Origin: Pseudoxanthomonas sp. PXM03
Lineage (GTDB): Bacteria > Pseudomonadota > Gammaproteobacteria > Xanthomonadales > Xanthomonadaceae
Direction: 5' to 3'
NCBI RefSeq assembly: GCF_014852005.1
Contig: NZ_JACVAU010000001.1
Location: 1,634,001-1,698,000, forward strand
DNA length: 64,000 bases
Positions within the stretch are counted from its first letter, which is position 1. Every line of letters begins with the position of its first letter. The translations under genes were made by a program, and so were the position numbers. This document shows, one piece after another, positions 26,448 to 35,797 of this stretch. The notes below the pieces were generated by a model. The model was not told the origin of the DNA and searched no databases. It saw nothing but the letters and a program-made list of their open reading frames with translations.

Positions 26448-26484
26448 ACTTTCGCTGGAGGCAGTAGATCAAGGGAGTAGAGCT

Positions 26485-28302
26485 ATGTCTGCGCATTGGA
26501 AGGGTTACTGGTTGCTCGGCGCTTTGGTGGCGTCGCTCTCTGTTGGCTCGGCTTATGCCGCAGGATCGCTAGACACGCTCATCGCGAAGGCTGAGGCGGC
26601 TCGCAGTTCCGATCCAAAATCCTTCCAACGAATCCTTGGGCAGCTTGAGGCGCAGGCGGAAGCTGCAGACGAGTATCAAAAGGACCGTATCGCTTATTTG
26701 AAAGCGTACGGTCTGATCTTTGAAGGCAGGGCGGAAGCCGGCATCGGAGTAGCCAAAGCCTTGGGAGAGAAGACCAAGGACTCTGAGCTAGGCTTGCGCG
26801 CAACGCTCCTTACTGTCAACGCTTATGCATTGGACAGGCAGTTTACCGAAGGCTTGCGCCAGCTCGAGAAAGCGATGCAGCAGCTCCCTGCAGTTCACTC
26901 CAGGGAGATTCGTCATCAGGGACTGGGTGTGGCGGCAGTGCTGAACCAACAGATTGGTCAATATCGGCAGGCGCTGGACTATGCTGATCGCATCCAGAAA
27001 GATTCGCCCGATGGCCGCACCCGCTGCCTGGCCTCTCAGGTACAGATTGAGAGTCGTCAGTTCCTTGGTCTTCTGTCGTCCGATGACGGTCAGATCAATG
27101 ACGAAATCGATCATTGCATTAGGCAAAAGGAGTTCGCGGCTGCGAACTTTATCCGCATTGCGCTAGCACGGAAGTGGGTGGAGGCAGGAGAAGCGGAGCG
27201 TGCGATCAATCTCATTGAGAGGCATCTCAATGAGATCGAACGAGCCAAGTATCCGCACCTGATCGCCGAGGCAAAGGCGTTTCTCGCGGAGCAGGCGTTG
27301 GAGAAAGGAGATCTTTCTGCTGCTGAGAACTACGCACGCGGGGTCCTGAGCCAGAGCGCCAGTGTTACCAGTGCGCTTCCGTTGGTTAAGGCATACAGGA
27401 CGCTTTACGATGTCGCAGAGCGCAATGGCGATATAAGAGAAGCTTTGAGTGCTTATCAGAGCTATGCCGAAGCCGACAAGGCATACCTCAACGAGGTAAA
27501 AGCCCGCGAGTTGGCCTACCAGATCGTCCGTCAGGAAACCCTGCAGAAATCCCAGCAGATCAGTGTGCTCGACCAAGAGAACCAGGTCCTGCAGCTGCAG
27601 CGCAAGGTCGATCAGCAGGCCGCGCAGAACACGCGGCTGATCGTCATCCTGCTGGTGCTGCTGGTCGCCTCCATCGGCTACTGGGCTTTCAAGATCAAGC
27701 GCGTGCAGCTGTCGCTGAAGAAGATGGCCGAAACCGACGCGCTGACCGGCATCTGCAACCGCCACCACTTCACCCTGCGCGCCGAGCGCGCGCTGGCCGA
27801 GTGCGCCCGCAATGGCGAACAGGCCGCGCTGATCATGTTCGACCTCGACCACTTCAAGAACATCAACGACCGTTTCGGCCATGGCACCGGCGACTGGGCG
27901 CTCAAGGAAGTGGCCGAAGCCAGCAAGGGCTTCTGCCGCCGCATCGACGTACTCGGCCGCCTGGGAGGCGAGGAATTCGCCATCCTCATGTACGGTTGCG
28001 ACCTGCGCGCCGCCGCCCGCGTGGCCGAAGACTGCCGCGTGCGCCTGGCGCAGATCGAGACCCGGGAGACCGGGCATGTCTTCGCCATCACAGGCAGCTT
28101 CGGCGTGACCTCCAGCATGCAGTCCGGCTACAGCCTGGCCAAGTTGCTGTCGCATGCCGACAAGCAGCTGTACCGGGCCAAGCACCTGGGCCGCAACCGC
28201 GTCTGCGTGCACGAGAACGAACAGGAAAGCGTGCGCGCCGCCGGCAGCAACGTGCTGGAACTGCCGCAGCGCGAAGGCCGCACGGAACACCTGGGCGCCT
28301 GA
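26485..28302 (+). CDS. Membrane diguanylate cyclase with exported TPR-like sensor domain; mosaic gene
   Basis: A 605-residue protein: signal sequence (GYWLLGALVASLSVGSAYA), a long helical TPR-like periplasmic region (about 30-350), a coiled-coil segment, one membrane span (about 383-402) and a C-terminal GGDEF domain with GGEEF at 494-498 and an inhibitory I-site R485-R-I-D488 exactly five residues before it. It should make cyclic di-GMP with product inhibition. The gene is compositionally split: up to about 27540 it has low GC and relaxed codons like the genes before it, after that it is strongly GC-biased. It starts 37 bases after the precursor gene with GGGAG upstream, so read-through from the borosin genes is possible. 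Confidence 0.9.
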   Translation: MSAHWKGYWLLGALVASLSVGSAYAAGSLDTLIAKAEAARSSDPKSFQRILGQLEAQAEAADEYQKDRIAYLKAYGLIFEGRAEAGIGVAKALGEKTKDSELGLRATLLTVNAYALDRQFTEGLRQLEKAMQQLPAVHSREIRHQGLGVAAVLNQQIGQYRQALDYADRIQKDSPDGRTRCLASQVQIESRQFLGLLSSDDGQINDEIDHCIRQKEFAAANFIRIALARKWVEAGEAERAINLIERHLNEIERAKYPHLIAEAKAFLAEQALEKGDLSAAENYARGVLSQSASVTSALPLVKAYRTLYDVAERNGDIREALSAYQSYAEADKAYLNEVKARELAYQIVRQETLQKSQQISVLDQENQVLQLQRKVDQQAAQNTRLIVILLVLLVASIGYWAFKIKRVQLSLKKMAETDALTGICNRHHFTLRAERALAECARNGEQAALIMFDLDHFKNINDRFGHGTGDWALKEVAEASKGFCRRIDVLGRLGGEEFAILMYGCDLRAAARVAEDCRVRLAQIETRETGHVFAITGSFGVTSSMQSGYSLAKLLSHADKQLYRAKHLGRNRVCVHENEQESVRAAGSNVLELPQREGRTEHLGA

Positions 28303-28326
28303 CGCGGCAGCGCCGCATCGCCTGGC

Positions 28327-29415
28327 TCAGCGCGTGGCGAGGGCTGGATGCGGTCCTTCGTGGATGGCCAGCTGGTTGCGCCCACTGCTCTTTGCCCGAT
28401 AGAGCGCCCGGTCGGCCGCTTCCAGCCAGGCCCGCAAGCCGCCTGCCGCAGCGTCCGCCTTCGCCAATCCCAGGCTCACCGTGTGCCGCAGGTCGGGCGC
28501 TGACTGGACCCGCAAGGCTTCTACGCCAGCCCGGATGCGCTGGGCGGCGATCTCCGCCGCCACCAGATCGGTCCCGCGCAACAGCACGGCGAACTCGTCG
28601 CCACCCAGCCGGCCCGCGCAATCCTGCGCGCGGATGCTGTGGCGGATCACGTCGGCGGTCGCGCGCAGCACGTCGTCGCCCACCGCGTGGCCGTGACGGT
28701 CGTTGATCGCCTTGAAGTGATCGATGTCGATCATCATCAGCGTGGCCGGTTCGCCCGTCGCGGCGCACTGGTCCAGCAGCAACGTGGCCTGCTCCTGCCA
28801 GTGCCGACGGCTGTCCAGCGCGGTCAACGTGTCGCGCCGGCTCAGTTCGTCCAGCAGGCGGTTCTGCCGCTTGACCTTGCGGACCAGGTGGTAGCTGGCC
28901 TGGCTGACGGCGATGGAATGGATGAGCAGCATCGGCAGGCACGCCAGCATCACCGGCATGCTGGTGACGGGACGCAATTCGAACCCCGTCACCAACCCGG
29001 CCACCAGCGCGCCGGCCAGCATCAACGGCAGCGACCAGTACCAGAGCCGATCGATGCCGGTGCTGATCTTGTCGACCGTGGCCAGTGTCACCAGCAGCAC
29101 GCTGGGCAGCAGGTTGAACGCCATCAGCGGCACCCACATGCCGGCGAGCACCGAATCGAACAGCAGGTTGCGGATCTCGCCCCGATAAGGCTTGGGATGG
29201 CACAGCGCCAGCCATAGCGCGAGTTGCGGCCAGAGTACCGCCGTGAAGGCCAGCCACGCCCACGTACCCGGGCCGGCGTTGACCTCGAGCAGGACGGTTC
29301 CCACCGGCAGCGCAGCCAGACCCATCCCCAGCATGCGAAGCCGGTAGATCCGGCGAGGCAATCGCTGGCTCTGGCGCGCCGGATCGGCGCCGGGAAGCGG
29401 TGCGGTGAACGGCAT
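28327..29415 (-). CDS. MASE2-GGDEF diguanylate cyclase
   Basis: A 362-residue membrane protein. The N-terminal half (about 20-180) has several membrane spans and the RRIYRLRMLGMGLAALP signature of the MASE2 sensor, as in E. coli DgcC/AdrA. The GGDEF domain follows, with RLGGDEFAVLL and an I-site RAQD five residues before it, so it is expected to be an active, product-inhibited cyclic di-GMP synthase. It is convergent with the preceding GGDEF gene; the two stops are 24 bases apart with no clear terminator. Confidence 0.9.
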   Translation of the reverse strand: MPFTAPLPGADPARQSQRLPRRIYRLRMLGMGLAALPVGTVLLEVNAGPGTWAWLAFTAVLWPQLALWLALCHPKPYRGEIRNLLFDSVLAGMWVPLMAFNLLPSVLLVTLATVDKISTGIDRLWYWSLPLMLAGALVAGLVTGFELRPVTSMPVMLACLPMLLIHSIAVSQASYHLVRKVKRQNRLLDELSRRDTLTALDSRRHWQEQATLLLDQCAATGEPATLMMIDIDHFKAINDRHGHAVGDDVLRATADVIRHSIRAQDCAGRLGGDEFAVLLRGTDLVAAEIAAQRIRAGVEALRVQSAPDLRHTVSLGLAKADAAAGGLRAWLEAADRALYRAKSSGRNQLAIHEGPHPALATR

Positions 29416-29593
29416 TGGCGCGTGGAGTCCCCTTGCTCGTGACGGCCATCCCCGGTGCGCCGGGGGCAGGCGGAGTGTAGGCCAAACCGTGACGCTGGGC
29501 ACGTCACGCAGCCCTGCCAACGACAGCGGCCCCGGCCGGGAAATCTTGAGGTGGTGCCGGATAATCGGGGGCCGGTTTCCGTTGCGCGCCTCG

Positions 29594-30238
29594 ATGCCTG
29601 ACTCCCCATGCCGTCCCGGTTTCCCGGACCCGCGCCTACGCGCTCGCATGGCACCGCTCGCCGCGATGGCGGGCGCGTCGCTGTTCCTGATGGTGGGCGC
29701 CGCGCTGCAGTTTCTCCGGGCTGACCTCGCTTGGCAGCAGGCCACGCTGAGCCAGTACCTGCTGGGTCCCGGCGGATTGCTGCTGCGCGTTGCCTACTGC
29801 GTGCTGGCCATCGCCATCGTGGTGCTGGCGATCGGCATCTACCGGCAGTTGTCGGCACATGCGCGCAGTGCGGCGCCGCTTCTGCTGCTCTGCACGGGCG
29901 CCGTCGCGCTGGCGGGCGTGGCGATCGGGGACTCGTGGCTGCCGTCCGTCGCGCCCGACTTCCATCGCTGGTTCCACCACACCTGCGCAATCACTGCATT
30001 CCTTTGCGTCACCAGCGGCATGGTGCTGCAGGCGTGGCGATTCCGGCTCGACGCGGCCTGGCGGCCGTACTTCCCCCTCGCGGCCGGATGGTCCCTCGGC
30101 TGCCATGCATTGCTGTGGCTGCATGCCCTGTGGGCGCCGGCCGGGCAGGGCTGGGTGCAGAAACTGCTGATCGCGCTAATCGTCACCGCCATGCTGCTCG
30201 CCGCAACATGGCTCTGGCGAACGAGCCGGGTGCGATGA
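29594..30238 (+). CDS. DUF998 family membrane protein
   Basis: A 214-residue integral membrane protein with about six hydrophobic segments (for example LFLMVGAALQFL, LAIAIVVLAIGIY, LLIALIVTAMLLAATW). The arrangement, with LSQYLLGPGG after the first span and WFHHTCAITAFL in the middle, fits the DUF998 family, whose function is unknown. Divergent from the MASE2 cyclase with about 180 bases between the starts. Confidence 0.72.
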   Translation: MPDSPCRPGFPDPRLRARMAPLAAMAGASLFLMVGAALQFLRADLAWQQATLSQYLLGPGGLLLRVAYCVLAIAIVVLAIGIYRQLSAHARSAAPLLLLCTGAVALAGVAIGDSWLPSVAPDFHRWFHHTCAITAFLCVTSGMVLQAWRFRLDAAWRPYFPLAAGWSLGCHALLWLHALWAPAGQGWVQKLLIALIVTAMLLAATWLWRTSRVR

Positions 30239-30285
30239 CGCAAGCCCGGCGCTAAGCTGCGACTTCCAACAGGGAGAAAAGCATC

Positions 30286-30630
30286 ATGATCCAGCGGTTC
30301 GACGTGGGTACGCGCTTGTCCGAGATGGCCATCCACAACGGCGTGGTGTACCTCGCCGGCCAGATTGCGGAGGATGCGACGCAGGGTATCGCCGGACAGA
30401 CGCAGCAGGTGCTCGACGAGATCGATGCCCTGCTGGCGCGCGCGGGCACGGACAAGTCGAAGATCCTGCGCGCCGAGATCTTCCTGAAGGATCTGCAGGA
30501 CTTCGAAGGCATGAACCGCGTCTGGGACAGCTGGGTGCCGGAAGGCAACGCGCCGCCGCGCGCGACCGTGCAGGCGCATCTCGCACGCGTGGGCTGGCTG
30601 ATCGAGATCGTGGTCACCGCCGCGGTCTGA
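30286..30630 (+). CDS. RidA family protein
   Basis: A 114-residue protein with the YjgF/RidA fold pattern: VYLAGQIAED, QTQQVLDEIDALLARAG, AEIFLKDLQDFEGMNRVWD and PPRATVQAHL. The Arg in PPRATV corresponds to the substrate-carboxylate-binding arginine of RidA, so it may deaminate reactive enamine/imine intermediates. It belongs to a RidA subgroup other than the archetype (shorter, different tail). It is probably co-transcribed with the 70-residue gene that starts three bases after its stop. Confidence 0.88.
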   Translation: MIQRFDVGTRLSEMAIHNGVVYLAGQIAEDATQGIAGQTQQVLDEIDALLARAGTDKSKILRAEIFLKDLQDFEGMNRVWDSWVPEGNAPPRATVQAHLARVGWLIEIVVTAAV

Positions 30631-30633
30631 ACG

Positions 30634-30846
30634 ATGGCGACGCGCATGCCCGGTCCCTGGCATCGTCCGGCGCCGAAGCGTCGCGACGGCGGCCAGAAAC
30701 TCACGCCCGACCAGGTGCAGGAAGCCAGGGCACGTGCAATTGCGGCAGGCCGGCGCTACCCGAACCTGGTGGACAACATGTACGTGGCCGCGAAGGCGAA
30801 GCGCGAAAGGGCGATGGCGGAAGGACCGCGTGACGAGGCGGAGTGA
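30634..30846 (+). CDS. Small basic hypothetical protein
   Basis: A 70-residue, strongly basic, soluble protein (PAPKRRDGGQKLTPDQVQEARARA, shortened here to RDGGQKLTPDQ, then AGRRYPNLVDNMYVAAKAKRER). No known domain recognised. It starts three bases after the RidA stop, so it is probably in the same operon. The central helix could bind nucleic acid, but there is no specific evidence for it. Confidence 0.65.
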   Translation: MATRMPGPWHRPAPKRRDGGQKLTPDQVQEARARAIAAGRRYPNLVDNMYVAAKAKRERAMAEGPRDEAE

Positions 30847-31022
30847 GGCTGGCACACGGCGTGAGAGCGAGGATGCACATCCGGCCGTAAATGTCTGTAA
30901 TAAAACTGCTTCGAAACGCTAACCGGACCTCAACAATGGCTCGCGTATCGTGCGCGCACGTTCCGCAGCCGCTGCGGCACGCACTTCCCGGGGTGCGCGC
31001 CGCAGCCCCTGCGGACGACCAC

Positions 31023-32291
31023 TCAGGCGTTGCGCTGCGCCAGCCAGTCGACCACGCCGTGCGCGGCATGGCGACCGCTGGCGAAGCACGCTGTCAGCAG
31101 ATAGCCACCGGTGGGTGCTTCCCAGTCCAGCATCTCGCCGGCAGCAAACACGCCCGGTACTCCGCGCAGCATCAGGCGCTCGTCCATTGCCTCCAGGGGC
31201 ACGCCGCCGGCACTGCTGATGGCTTCGGCGATGGGGCGGGGACGCAACAGCCGGAACGGAAAACGTTTCAGCGTGCGCGCGATCCTGGCGGGATCGGCCA
31301 GCGCTGCCTTGTCCAGCGCCTCGTACAACAGCGCCGCGCGCACGCCGGTCACGCCGGCCTCGCGGCGGAGGTGTTCGCTCAGGCTGCGTGAGCCGCGCGG
31401 CTTGGCCAGCCGTTGCGCCAGTTCACGCTCATCGCGTCCTGGCAGCAGGTCCAGCACCAGGGTGGCGCTGCCGTCCCGCGCGATGGCATCACGCAGCATC
31501 GGCGACAGCGCGTAGACCAGGCTTCCTTCGATGCCGGTGGCGGTGATGACGCACTCGCCCTGTCGCTGGCGGGCGCTGCCATCGGCCTCCTGCCAATGCG
31601 CGATGACCGGTTTGAGGGGTTCGCCAGCGAATCGTGACGCCAGATGTTCGCTCCACGCGATGTCGAAACCGCAGTTGGAAGGTTGCAAGGGAGCGATGGT
31701 GATGCCCTTTGTTTGCAGTGCATCGACCCAGGCGCCGTCCGAACCCAGTTCCGGCCAGCTTCCGCCGCCCATCGCCAGCACGCTGGCGTCGGGAGACACG
31801 AGGATCTCGCCGTCGGGGGTCGCGAAGCGCAGGGCACCTTCGCCGGTCCATCCCGACCATCGGTGGTGCACATGGAAACGCACACCCTGTTCGCGCAACC
31901 GCCGCACCCAGCCGCGCAGCAGCGGCGCCGCCTTGAGGTCTGACGGAAACACGCGGCCCGACGTGCCGACGAATGTCTCCACGCCCAATCCGCGCGCCCA
32001 GCCGCGCAGGGCATCCGCGTCGAAGCCCCGCAGCCATGCGGCGACGTCGTGCTCTCGCTCGCCGTAGCGTGTGACGAAGACGTCGGGCGGATCGGAATGG
32101 GTCAGGTTCATGCCGCCCTTGCCGGCGATCAGGAACTTGCGCCCCACCGAACCCTTGGCGTCGTACAGGTCCACCTGCAGGCCAGCGGTACGCAGGGTTT
32201 CGGCGGCCATCAGTCCGGCGGGCCCGCCACCGATGACGGCGACGGTGGGGGTGGACAGCGTGTCATCGGAGCTTGGTGCGGGCATCCGCAT
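31023..32291 (-). CDS. TIGR03862-type FAD-dependent oxidoreductase (HI0933-like)
   Basis: A 422-residue flavoprotein: dinucleotide-binding VAVIGGGPAGLMAA at the N-terminus, GKGGMNLTHS (FAD contact), LAMGGGSWPELG and the C-terminal GVFAAGEMLDWEAPTGGYLL. This is the layout of the TIGR03862/HI0933 family, whose natural substrates are unsettled. A second family member lies at 41091-42272. The start is placed at ATG 32291; 32285 is a close alternative. It is divergent from the serine hydrolase. Confidence 0.87.
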   Translation of the reverse strand: MRMPAPSSDDTLSTPTVAVIGGGPAGLMAAETLRTAGLQVDLYDAKGSVGRKFLIAGKGGMNLTHSDPPDVFVTRYGEREHDVAAWLRGFDADALRGWARGLGVETFVGTSGRVFPSDLKAAPLLRGWVRRLREQGVRFHVHHRWSGWTGEGALRFATPDGEILVSPDASVLAMGGGSWPELGSDGAWVDALQTKGITIAPLQPSNCGFDIAWSEHLASRFAGEPLKPVIAHWQEADGSARQRQGECVITATGIEGSLVYALSPMLRDAIARDGSATLVLDLLPGRDERELAQRLAKPRGSRSLSEHLRREAGVTGVRAALLYEALDKAALADPARIARTLKRFPFRLLRPRPIAEAISSAGGVPLEAMDERLMLRGVPGVFAAGEMLDWEAPTGGYLLTACFASGRHAAHGVVDWLAQRNA

Positions 32292-32370
32292 AGTATGCCG
32301 CGCCGGCACGGCGCTCCCGGCAGGCATATCGCATGCGCCGCGTGCGGTATTGTCGCGCGGGACTCCGGAC

Positions 32371-33981
32371 ATGGGACACACGATGCGTTCGAACCTGATG
32401 GCGGCTACGGGCCGCGCACTCTGCCTGCTCGGCCTGTTCGCCACCAGCGCTGTCGCCAAGGACGCCACGCCGCCGCCTGCGCTGCAGGACCTGGACGCCT
32501 ACGTCGAATCCGTACGCAAGGCCTTCGACGTCCCGGGTATCGCGGTGGCAGTGGTGAAGGATGGCGAGGTGGTGCTGGCGAAGGGGTGGGGCGAGCGCGA
32601 GATCGGCAAGGCCGGCAAGGTCGACGCGCACACCATGTTCGCCATCGCCTCCAATACCAAGGCGTTCACGACGGCCTCGCTGTCCATGCTGGCCGACGAA
32701 GGCAAGCTGAAGCTGGAGGACCGCGTCATCGACCACCTGCCATGGTTCCGCATGGCCGACCCCTATGTCACCCGCGAGATGCGCATCCGCGACCTGCTGG
32801 TCCATCGCAGCGGACTGGGGCTGGGCGCGGGGGACCTGCTGTTCTGGCCAACCACGACCTATAGCAACCGTGAAGTCGCCGAGCGCTTGCGCGACGTGCC
32901 GCTGAGCGGCGGATTCCGCGAGCGCTACGCGTACGACAACATCCTGTACGGCGTGGCGCAACTGGTCATCGAGCAGGCCAGCGGGCAGTCATACGACCAG
33001 TTCCTGCGTGCGCGCATCCTGCAGCCGTTGGGCATGCGGGAGACGCGCTACAACAGCGATGCGTTGCGGCCGGGCGACAACGTCGCCACGGGCCATGCCA
33101 AGGCCGACTTCGCCACCCTGCAACCGGCACCGCGGATGACATGGCGCAATGTCGCCGGCGCGGGCGGCCTCTATTCCAGCGTGAACGACATGGCGAAGTG
33201 GATGAACGCGCAGCTGGCCGGCGGGACCTATCGCGATGCGAAAGGCCGCGAACAAGCGCTTTTCACGCCCGAGCGTCAGAAATCGATGTGGTCGCTGGTC
33301 ACGCCGATCCCGATCACCGAACCGAAGATCGAAGCGTTGAAGGCGGCGAAACCCAATTTCCTCGGTTACGGTGAAGGCTGGATGGTGTCCGACTTCCAGG
33401 GCCGCAAGCTGGTCTGGCATACCGGTGGATGGCCCGGGATGGTTTCGCGGGTGACGCTGGTGCCGGAGCAGAGGCTGGGCATCGTGGTGCTGACCAACCA
33501 GGAGGTCGGTGCGGCATTCAATGCCGTCACGCTGAAGGTGCTGGATGCCTACCTAGCCAACACCGGCACCGACTGGCTCGCGGCCTACCAGGCGCAGGTC
33601 GCGCAGGCGAAGGGCAATGCCGACGAGCACTGGCAGAAGCTGCAGGCGGCGCGCGATGCAGACTCCAGGCCTTCGCTGCCGATCGCGGAATATGCCGGCA
33701 CACTGCGCGACCCTTGGTATGGCGATGTCGTGGTGGCGCAGGAAGGCGACGGGTTGGTGCTGCGCTTCAGCCGTACGCCGGAGCTGGTGGGTGACCTGCA
33801 GCCGTGGCAGCACGATACGTTCGTCGTGCGCTGGCGCGAGCGCTGGCTCAACGCCGACGCCTTCCTGACGTTCTCGCTGGAACCGGACGGCACCCTCCGG
33901 GAGGCGCGTATGGAGGCGATTTCACCGCTGACGGATTTCAGCTTCGATTTCCACGACCTGCGGCTGGCGCCGGTGGAGTAG
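32371..33981 (+). CDS. Serine hydrolase (class C beta-lactamase fold) with C-terminal DUF3471
   Basis: A 536-residue exported protein. Signal peptide ALCLLGLFATSAVA. The active-site motifs are S94-N-T-K97 (SxxK), Y188-D-N (YxN) and H350-T-G (KTG-like), so the fold is that of AmpC/D-aminopeptidase enzymes. The 110 C-terminal residues form a beta domain (DUF3471-like). Likely a peptidase or esterase rather than a resistance enzyme. Two ATGs are possible (32371, 32383). The 80-bp space to the divergent flavoprotein holds the promoters. Confidence 0.88.
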   Translation: MGHTMRSNLMAATGRALCLLGLFATSAVAKDATPPPALQDLDAYVESVRKAFDVPGIAVAVVKDGEVVLAKGWGEREIGKAGKVDAHTMFAIASNTKAFTTASLSMLADEGKLKLEDRVIDHLPWFRMADPYVTREMRIRDLLVHRSGLGLGAGDLLFWPTTTYSNREVAERLRDVPLSGGFRERYAYDNILYGVAQLVIEQASGQSYDQFLRARILQPLGMRETRYNSDALRPGDNVATGHAKADFATLQPAPRMTWRNVAGAGGLYSSVNDMAKWMNAQLAGGTYRDAKGREQALFTPERQKSMWSLVTPIPITEPKIEALKAAKPNFLGYGEGWMVSDFQGRKLVWHTGGWPGMVSRVTLVPEQRLGIVVLTNQEVGAAFNAVTLKVLDAYLANTGTDWLAAYQAQVAQAKGNADEHWQKLQAARDADSRPSLPIAEYAGTLRDPWYGDVVVAQEGDGLVLRFSRTPELVGDLQPWQHDTFVVRWRERWLNADAFLTFSLEPDGTLREARMEAISPLTDFSFDFHDLRLAPVE

Positions 33982-33992
33982 TCCGTGCTTTC

Positions 33993-34111
33993 TGTAGGAG
34001 CGACGTGAGTCGCGACCGCACGGCTTGAAAATCATGGCGTGTCATCTACGCGCGAACCCGCAGAATTCCGTGCGCGGCGTACTCGCGGTCGCGACTCACG
34101 TCGCTCCTACA
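33993..34111. repeat. REP-like inverted pair, copy 1
   Basis: The left arm is 27 bases (33993-34019, begins TGTAGGAGCGACGTGAGTCG) and the right arm (34085-34111) is its perfect reverse complement, 65 bases apart. The same arms, with one base changed, occur at 37381-37509. This is the layout of a REPIN (two REP sequences in opposite orientation). It lies between the convergent serine hydrolase and FKBP genes. Confidence 0.85.
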
Positions 34112-34126
34112 GGGGATACGCACTCC

Positions 34127-34561
34127 TCACTGGTGCGGTTTCACTTCCAGCAATTCCACGTCGAATACCAGCGATGCGCCCGGTGGAATCACGCCACCGG
34201 CACCATTGCTGCCGTAGCCGAGGTCGGCGGGGATCCGCAGCGTGCGCTTGCCCCCGGTCTTCATGCCGGCCACGCCCTCGTCCCAGCCGCGGATGACCTG
34301 GCCGGCACCGAGCAGGAAGGTGAAGGGCTGGCCTCGGTCCACGGAGCTGTCGAACTTCAAGCCGCGCTGCTGCGGGGCGTTCTCGTCGTACAGCCAGCCG
34401 GTGTAGTGCACGGTGACATCACTGCCGCTGGTCGCCACGGCACCGGTACCGGCGAGGGTGTCGATGCGTTCCAGTTCGGCGAAGCTGCCGCTTGGCGGCG
34501 GGACGGGGGCGTTGCAGGCAGCGAGCAGGAACAGCGAAATGGCGAGCAGCAAGGGACGCAT
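34127..34561 (-). CDS. FKBP-type peptidyl-prolyl isomerase, lipoprotein
   Basis: A 144-residue protein with a lipobox ending at Cys16 (LFLLAAC), so it is membrane-anchored. Residues 45-144 are one FKBP domain: VTVHYTGWLYD, FDSSVDRGQPFTF, VIRGWDEGVAGM, GGKRTLRIP, GYG, IPPGASLVFDVELL, with the binding-pocket residues in place. It should help periplasmic protein folding. It is divergent from the DUF6164 gene. Confidence 0.9.
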   Translation of the reverse strand: MRPLLLAISLFLLAACNAPVPPPSGSFAELERIDTLAGTGAVATSGSDVTVHYTGWLYDENAPQQRGLKFDSSVDRGQPFTFLLGAGQVIRGWDEGVAGMKTGGKRTLRIPADLGYGSNGAGGVIPPGASLVFDVELLEVKPHQ

Positions 34562-34647
34562 GGGCGGTTCATCCATGGGGCGAAAGGCGCGCAGGGTAAC
34601 GCATCCGGCTGCCCGGTGGCCTGGATCGCAGCGGTTACACTGGCAGC

Positions 34648-35010
34648 ATGGCGAAACTCTTCCTGAATCTGCGCAACGTGCCCGGCGACGAGGCTGACGA
34701 TGTGCGCGACCTGCTGCGGGCGAACACGATCGACTTCTATGAGACGCAACCCAGTCCGTGGGGGATTTCCGCCGGCGGACTGTGGATCGAAGACGTCGAC
34801 CAGCTGGCGCGGGCCAAGGTCCTGATGGCGGACTACCAGGCCCGGCGCCGGACGCAGGCACGCGAGGACCGCACGGCGGCCGAGCGCGAAGGGCGGGCGG
34901 AGACGTTTGCGGGCCAGTTGCGTGCGCGGCCCCTGTACGTGGTCGGGGTGTTGGCGGCGATGGTCGCGATCATCGTGCTGACCCTCGCGCTGCCCTGGAT
35001 GCTGCTCTGA
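34648..35010 (+). CDS. DUF6164 family membrane protein
   Basis: A 120-residue protein starting MAKLFLNLRNVP, with a DUF6164-type N-terminal part (DDVRDLLRANTIDFYET, SPWGISAGGLWI) and one C-terminal membrane span (LYVVGVLAAMVAIIVLTLAL). Function unknown. It is followed 34 bases later by trhO in the same direction. Confidence 0.78.
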   Translation: MAKLFLNLRNVPGDEADDVRDLLRANTIDFYETQPSPWGISAGGLWIEDVDQLARAKVLMADYQARRRTQAREDRTAAEREGRAETFAGQLRARPLYVVGVLAAMVAIIVLTLALPWMLL

Positions 35011-35044
35011 GGCGCGAGCCGCCTGCGGCCGGTAAAATCAGCGC

Positions 35045-35797
35045 ATGATCACCAACATCGCGGCCTACCATTTCACGCCCGTCGACGCTCCCGAGGCATT
35101 CGCCTCGACGCTGCGCGCACGCGCCGAGGCGCTCTCGCTGCGGGGTTCGGTGCTGGTGGCGGGCGAGGGCATGAACCTGTTCCTGGCCGGTGGGGCAGAC
35201 GCGATCGAGTCCTTCCTGGCGCCGCTGCGCGCGGACCAGCGCTTCGCTGGCCTGCGGGTGAAGTACAGCACCAGTCGCCAGGTGCCGTTCGCGCGCCTCA
35301 AGGTCAAGGTGAAACCGGAGATCATCAGCTTCCGCCGCCCCGGCACCACGCCGGAAGACGTGCGCGCGCCTGTCGTTGAATCCCGGACGCTCGCCCGCTG
35401 GCTGGAACAGGGTCATGACGATGCCGGCCGTCGCGTGGTGATGCTGGATACCCGCAACCAGCAGGAAATCGCATACGGCACCTTCAGCGGTGCGCTGACG
35501 CTGCCGATCGACAAGTTCACCGACCTGCCCGCGGCGCTGGAACCGCATCGCGATGCGCTGAAGGACGCCACCGTGGTCAGCTTCTGCACCGGCGGCATCC
35601 GCTGCGAGAAGGCCGCGCTGTGGATGCAGGCCGATGGCATGGACAACGTGCTGCAGCTGGACGACGGCATCCTGGGCTACTTCGAACAGGTCGGGGGCTT
35701 CGGCTATGACGGTGCGTGCTTCGTCTTCGATGAGCGCGTCGCCCTGCGCCCCGACCTGAGCCCGCTGGCGGACGATGAGACGGTGGACGTGGCGTGA
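35045..35797 (+). CDS. trhO: tRNA uridine(34) hydroxylase
   Basis: A 250-residue rhodanese-type protein. The N-terminal half is the TrhO/YceA-specific domain ([16 protein letters not shown], shape of an acylphosphatase-like fold) and the C-terminal half is a rhodanese domain with [10 protein letters not shown] and the loop [12 protein letters not shown], Cys181 being the active residue. TrhO hydroxylates U34 of certain tRNAs to ho5U. Its TGA overlaps the GTG of selO by four bases. Confidence 0.92.
   Translation: MITNIAAYHFTPVDAPEAFASTLRARAEALSLRGSVLVAGEGMNLFLAGGADAIESFLAPLRADQRFAGLRVKYSTSRQVPFARLKVKVKPEIISFRRPGTTPEDVRAPVVESRTLARWLEQGHDDAGRRVVMLDTRNQQEIAYGTFSGALTLPIDKFTDLPAALEPHRDALKDATVVSFCTGGIRCEKAALWMQADGMDNVLQLDDGILGYFEQVGGFGYDGACFVFDERVALRPDLSPLADDETVDVA

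Noticed and set aside
24680..27550. Prophage, integrative element or genomic island with its own integration machinery
   Set aside because: No integrase, tRNA target, direct repeats or phage genes. The composition shift ends inside a gene with an intact frame, which fits homologous replacement better.
32371..33981. Antibiotic-resistance beta-lactamase
   Set aside because: The SxxK/YxN/HTG motifs show only the general serine hydrolase fold; the extra C-terminal domain and HTG in place of KTG fit peptidase/esterase relatives.
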